A stretch of DNA of 9,628 bases, from the NCBI GenBank assembly GCA_004296145.1, contig SEBM01000119.1, positions 1 through 9,628 on the forward strand, read 5' to 3'. Position numbers and translations under genes: made by a program. How positions within the stretch are numbered: position 1 is the first letter of the stretch; the number at the start of each line of letters is the position of its first letter. Shown piece after piece: positions 7,258 through 9,628 of the stretch. The notes below the pieces were generated by a model. That model ran no database searches. It had not been told where the DNA came from and was given only the letters and a program-made list of their open reading frames with translations. This DNA is from Flavobacterium sp. (lineage in GTDB: Bacteria > Bacteroidota > Bacteroidia > Flavobacteriales > Flavobacteriaceae).

Positions 7258-8526
7258 TTATTTTATCTTCCATTCAAGCTGCGGCCTTATCACTCCGTTT
7301 ATCTTTCCCAGATATCCTGATTCGCGCTTAACATCTTTTACTTCGAAGGTTAACAATTCTTCATTGCTGTATAAAATCCTCATTTCTTTTGTATAGAAAT
7401 AGACGTGTATTTGGTATAGATCGTCGTTTAGTAAATTTGCAGGTATCTGGCAACAAAGTTCAGTAACCTGATTAATTGCGCAATTAAATTTTGCACCGGA
7501 ACCAAAGGCAACGTCACCTTTTATTGTACGCAGATCAAAACCAACAGAGATTATTTCATCGTTTGTCTGATTTATAATTTTTAAACGTAGATCAACAGAA
7601 GAAGTAACATCAATAATATCATTTGCATTCAAAGATGAACTGTTTTCTACAGCAGCATACATTATTTTAATGCTTTCGTTTCCAACCGCATTTTCAATTG
7701 TATCAAAACTTACTAGTCTTTCTGAAAAGGAACTGCTCTGCAAATAATCAGTAATTACCCTTGTTGGGTTGCCATTACCGTTGATGTTGCCATTCCTCAT
7801 ACTTATAACACGGGTGCAAAGCGTTTCTACAGCCGCCATATTATGACTTACAAACAATACTGTTCTTCCACCTTCACGGGAGATGTCCTGCATTTTACCT
7901 ATTGCTTTCTTTTGAAACTCTGCATCTCCAACAGCCAAAACTTCGTCAATAACTAAAATTTCAGGTTCCAAAAATGCTGCTACGGCAAATGCTAAACGAA
8001 CAGTCATTCCGCTGCTATATCTTTTTACAGGTGTATCAATGAAACGTTCACAACCAGAAAACTCAATAATTTCATCAAGCTTTGAAGTAATTTCTTTTTT
8101 TGTCATTCCTAAAATAGCTCCGTTCAGGAAAATATTTTCCCTTCCGGTCATTTCACTATGAAACCCTGTTCCAACTTCTAATAATGACGCAATTCTTCCA
8201 CGTGATTTGATACTTCCTGTAGTTGGGGCAGTAACTTTAGAAAGTATCTTTAAAAGAGTAGATTTTCCTGCACCATTTTTACCAATAATACCTAAAACTT
8301 CACCTCTTTCAACTTCAAAATTAATGTCTTGTAAAGCCCACACATATTCTGAATTTCCTTTAGTCGAGCGATCATTAACATCGCCTATTTTTAGATATGG
8401 GTTTTCTTTGCCTCTAATTTCGTGCCACCATCTGTTTAAATCATGACTCAATGTACCTGTACCAACCTGGCCTAAACGATATTGTTTAGAAATATTCTCA
8501 GCCTTTAAAATGATATCTTTTTCCAA
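7258..8526 (-). CDS. wzt: Polysaccharide ABC transporter ATPase with C-terminal glycan-recognition domain (Wzt type)
   Basis: This 422-residue protein powers export of a lipid-linked surface polysaccharide (O-antigen type) across the inner membrane together with the permease at 8591-9457. Seen: Walker A GKNGAGKST (82-90), the signature YSSGM (170-174) typical of the Wzt/TagH branch, Walker B ILVIDE (190-195), and the H-loop histidine H228 in FVSHN. An N-terminal insert (about 20-62) before the Walker A domain is common in Bacteroidota members. Residues from about 265 onward are beta-rich and end in GVIRPQLEWK, consistent with a Wzt_C beta-sandwich, which in known systems binds a terminal modification of the glycan and gates export. 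The start codon is TTG (8526-8524), with an in-frame TAA directly before it. No in-frame ATG occurs until about residue 141, beyond Walker A. It follows the permease by 64 bases and is coupled to the HTTM gene. Confidence 0.9.
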   Translation of the reverse strand: MEKDIILKAENISKQYRLGQVGTGTLSHDLNRWWHEIRGKENPYLKIGDVNDRSTKGNSEYVWALQDINFEVERGEVLGIIGKNGAGKSTLLKILSKVTAPTTGSIKSRGRIASLLEVGTGFHSEMTGRENIFLNGAILGMTKKEITSKLDEIIEFSGCERFIDTPVKRYSSGMTVRLAFAVAAFLEPEILVIDEVLAVGDAEFQKKAIGKMQDISREGGRTVLFVSHNMAAVETLCTRVISMRNGNINGNGNPTRVITDYLQSSSFSERLVSFDTIENAVGNESIKIMYAAVENSSSLNANDIIDVTSSVDLRLKIINQTNDEIISVGFDLRTIKGDVAFGSGAKFNCAINQVTELCCQIPANLLNDDLYQIHVYFYTKEMRILYSNEELLTFEVKDVKRESGYLGKINGVIRPQLEWKIK

Positions 8527-8549
8527 TTATGAATTATAAATTATAAATT
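8525..8549. repeat. Tandem heptanucleotide repeat at the wzt start
   Basis: Three copies of AATTATA (the first ending in G) plus a partial AATT run from 8525 to 8549. On the minus strand the array directly precedes and partly overlaps the TTG start codon of the ATPase gene. Length changes would shift the distance between the permease stop and the ATPase start without changing the reading frame. No function can be shown from sequence alone; it may be simple AT-rich spacer. Confidence 0.6.
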
Positions 8550-8590
8550 CTGTATTACTAAAATTAATGTTTTGATTATCTCAAGTTTGA

Positions 8591-9457
8591 TTAAATGGTA
8601 TCAATAAAACTTTTCTCCGTTTTATTAAAAATTAAAAGTCCAACAAAAAATATGGCTATTGTAAGAACCACAGTATAACTTAATCCTAGAATCGAAATCC
8701 CTCCTACATTTAAAAGCATATAACGAGTAGTCTCTATAATATATGCCAAAGGATTATAGGCTACAATCCAGCTATATTCAGGTAATTTTGCCTTAATTAA
8801 TTCCATCGGGTACATAACTGCTGATAAGTACATTACCAACTGAATACCAAATCCTACAAGGTTGCTAAAGTCACGATATTTAGTTACAGTTGATGAAATT
8901 ATCATTCCCAGTCCTAATCCCAGGATTCCCATAATAATAATTAAAAAAGGGAAAAAGAATAAAGAGGTATTCAGACTTAAATCTGAACCTGTAAAATAGT
9001 AATAACAATAAAATGCAACGAAAATTAAAAATTGAATACCAAATTTAATCAGGTTAGAGATAACGACAGATAAAGGAGAAATAAGTCTTGGGAAATAGAC
9101 TTTTCCAAAAATGCCTGCATTGGCTTTAAATGTATCTGATGTCCCGTTTAAACAGGAAGTAAAATAATTCCAAACAGTTATTCCTGCCAGATTAAATAAA
9201 AACGGAGGAACATTCCCAGTATTAATTCCAGCCACATTATTAAATACAATAGTAAAAGTTATCGCAGTAAACAATGGTTGTATAAGATACCATAACGGCC
9301 CTAATATAGTTTGTTTGTATACGGTAATGACGTCACGTTTAACAAAAAGAAATAACAAATCCCGGTATTGCCAAACTTCGCTGAAATTGAGTGAAAAGAA
9401 CTTGTTTTTTGGTGTTATTTCAAACAGCCAGTCTTTCGAATCATTTGAGTTATTCAT
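8591..9457 (-). CDS. wzm: Polysaccharide ABC transporter permease (Wzm type, ABC-2 family)
   Basis: This 288-residue inner-membrane permease forms the channel for the lipid-linked glycan, energised by the Wzt-type ATPase encoded 64 bases downstream. Seen: the N-terminal interface segment WQYRDLLFLFVKRDVITVYK (29-48), then LGPLWYLIQP (52-61) opening the first membrane helix. About six hydrophobic segments follow (roughly 55-75, 88-105, 128-153, 166-190, 200-218, 255-277). YRDFSNLV (194-201) and YNPLAYIIE (234-242) match conserved places in O-antigen and teichoic-acid permeases of the ABC-2 group. Length is normal for the family (about 260-290). The ATG at 9457 places the interface helix at the usual distance from the N-terminus. 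It is the first gene of its operon inside the window, since a terminator-like hairpin lies about 105 bases upstream. Confidence 0.9.
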   Translation of the reverse strand: MNNSNDSKDWLFEITPKNKFFSLNFSEVWQYRDLLFLFVKRDVITVYKQTILGPLWYLIQPLFTAITFTIVFNNVAGINTGNVPPFLFNLAGITVWNYFTSCLNGTSDTFKANAGIFGKVYFPRLISPLSVVISNLIKFGIQFLIFVAFYCYYYFTGSDLSLNTSLFFFPFLIIIMGILGLGLGMIISSTVTKYRDFSNLVGFGIQLVMYLSAVMYPMELIKAKLPEYSWIVAYNPLAYIIETTRYMLLNVGGISILGLSYTVVLTIAIFFVGLLIFNKTEKSFIDTI

Positions 9458-9504
9458 TTTAAAATTTTAATTACAATTATTGCAGTAAACCTTTATAACT
9501 AAAC

Positions 9505-9533
9505 CGAATTTTACAGATTTAAAAAATTAACAA
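9505..9533 (-). promoter_or_regulatory. Possible promoter of the wzm-wzt-HTTM operon (weak)
   Basis: On the minus strand, TTG (9533-9531) is followed after 17 bases by TAAAATTCG (9513-9505). This resembles a -33/-7 pair but has one extra base inside the -7 element. It lies between the upstream hairpin and the permease ATG, with a leader of about 40 bases. It is offered because the operon needs a start somewhere after that hairpin, not because the match is good. Confidence 0.25.
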
Positions 9534-9560
9534 GATTTTTACTCTTTTAAAAAGTTTGTA

Positions 9561-9592
9561 AAAAACAAAAAGGCGTTTTAAAAAACACCTTT
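9561..9592 (-). terminator. Terminator-like hairpin upstream of wzm, for a gene beyond the right edge
   Basis: The arms 9569-9578 and 9583-9592 (AAAGGCGTTT / AAACACCTTT) pair over 10 bp. The single non-Watson-Crick position is a U-G wobble in minus-strand RNA but a C-A mismatch in plus-strand RNA, so the minus strand is favoured. A U-rich stretch follows on that strand (9568 down to 9561). The source gene would end in or beyond the last 35 bases of the window; no coding sequence there can be supported. Confidence 0.55.
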
Positions 9593-9628
9593 CATTACTC
9601 ATTAAATTAAATTATAAACATATACTAC

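Noticed and set aside
8207..8446. Plus-strand 79-residue frame opposite wzt
   Set aside because: It lies wholly antisense to the conserved ATPase domain and has no independent support.
9594..9628. Tail of an upstream minus-strand gene at the right edge
   Set aside because: One frame stays open for eight codons before TAA, but 35 bases cannot support a coding call. Only the hairpin next to it hints at such a gene.
1..9628. CRISPR arrays, tRNA or rRNA genes, insertion sequences
   Set aside because: No spaced direct repeats, cloverleaf-like segments, rRNA motifs or transposase-like frames were seen. The junction at about 6440 has no visible inverted or direct flanking repeats of an IS.

Overview
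The window looks like the chromosome of a Bacteroidota bacterium of class Flavobacteriia, most likely Chryseobacterium or a close relative. The evidence is AT-rich DNA, promoter -7 elements of the TAnnTTTG type, little Shine-Dalgarno signal, a giant DUF2723 membrane protein, and a sulfonolipid-type gene pair. The genus is inferred from recalled protein families, since no search could be run.

Left part (1-2403, minus strand): two PLP enzymes in the order expected for capnine/sulfobacin sulfonolipid synthesis. The upstream gene (1366-2403) is a cystathionine-beta-synthase/CysK-like enzyme matching CapA, cysteate synthase. The downstream gene (29-1291) is a serine-palmitoyltransferase-like alpha-oxoamine synthase matching CapB, cysteate C-acyltransferase. 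One would make cysteate from phosphoserine and sulfite, and the other would condense it with an iso-branched fatty acyl thioester to give dehydrocapnine. A terminator-like hairpin lies between them. The reductase for the next step is not in the window.

Middle (2404-6161): a 223-base divergent promoter region, then a 1161-residue GT-C-fold membrane protein (DUF2723, family GT117, related to the animal O-mannosyltransferase TMEM260), closed by a near-ideal UUCG-loop terminator.

Boundary (6162-6490): a well-formed Bacteroidota promoter drives a second GT-C-type glycosyltransferase gene that breaks off after about 77 recognisable residues. The break falls at a run of eight T, where it collides with the 3' end of a convergent gene. 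G+C drops sharply here, so this looks like the edge of an acquired locus.

Right part (6422-9628, minus strand): a surface-polysaccharide export operon. Wzm-type permease (8591-9457) and Wzt-type ATPase with a C-terminal carbohydrate-recognition domain (7258-8526) are followed, tightly coupled, by an HTTM-family membrane protein (6422-7255). The ATPase appears to start with TTG beside a heptanucleotide tandem repeat. A terminator hairpin near the right edge suggests another minus-strand gene ends just outside.
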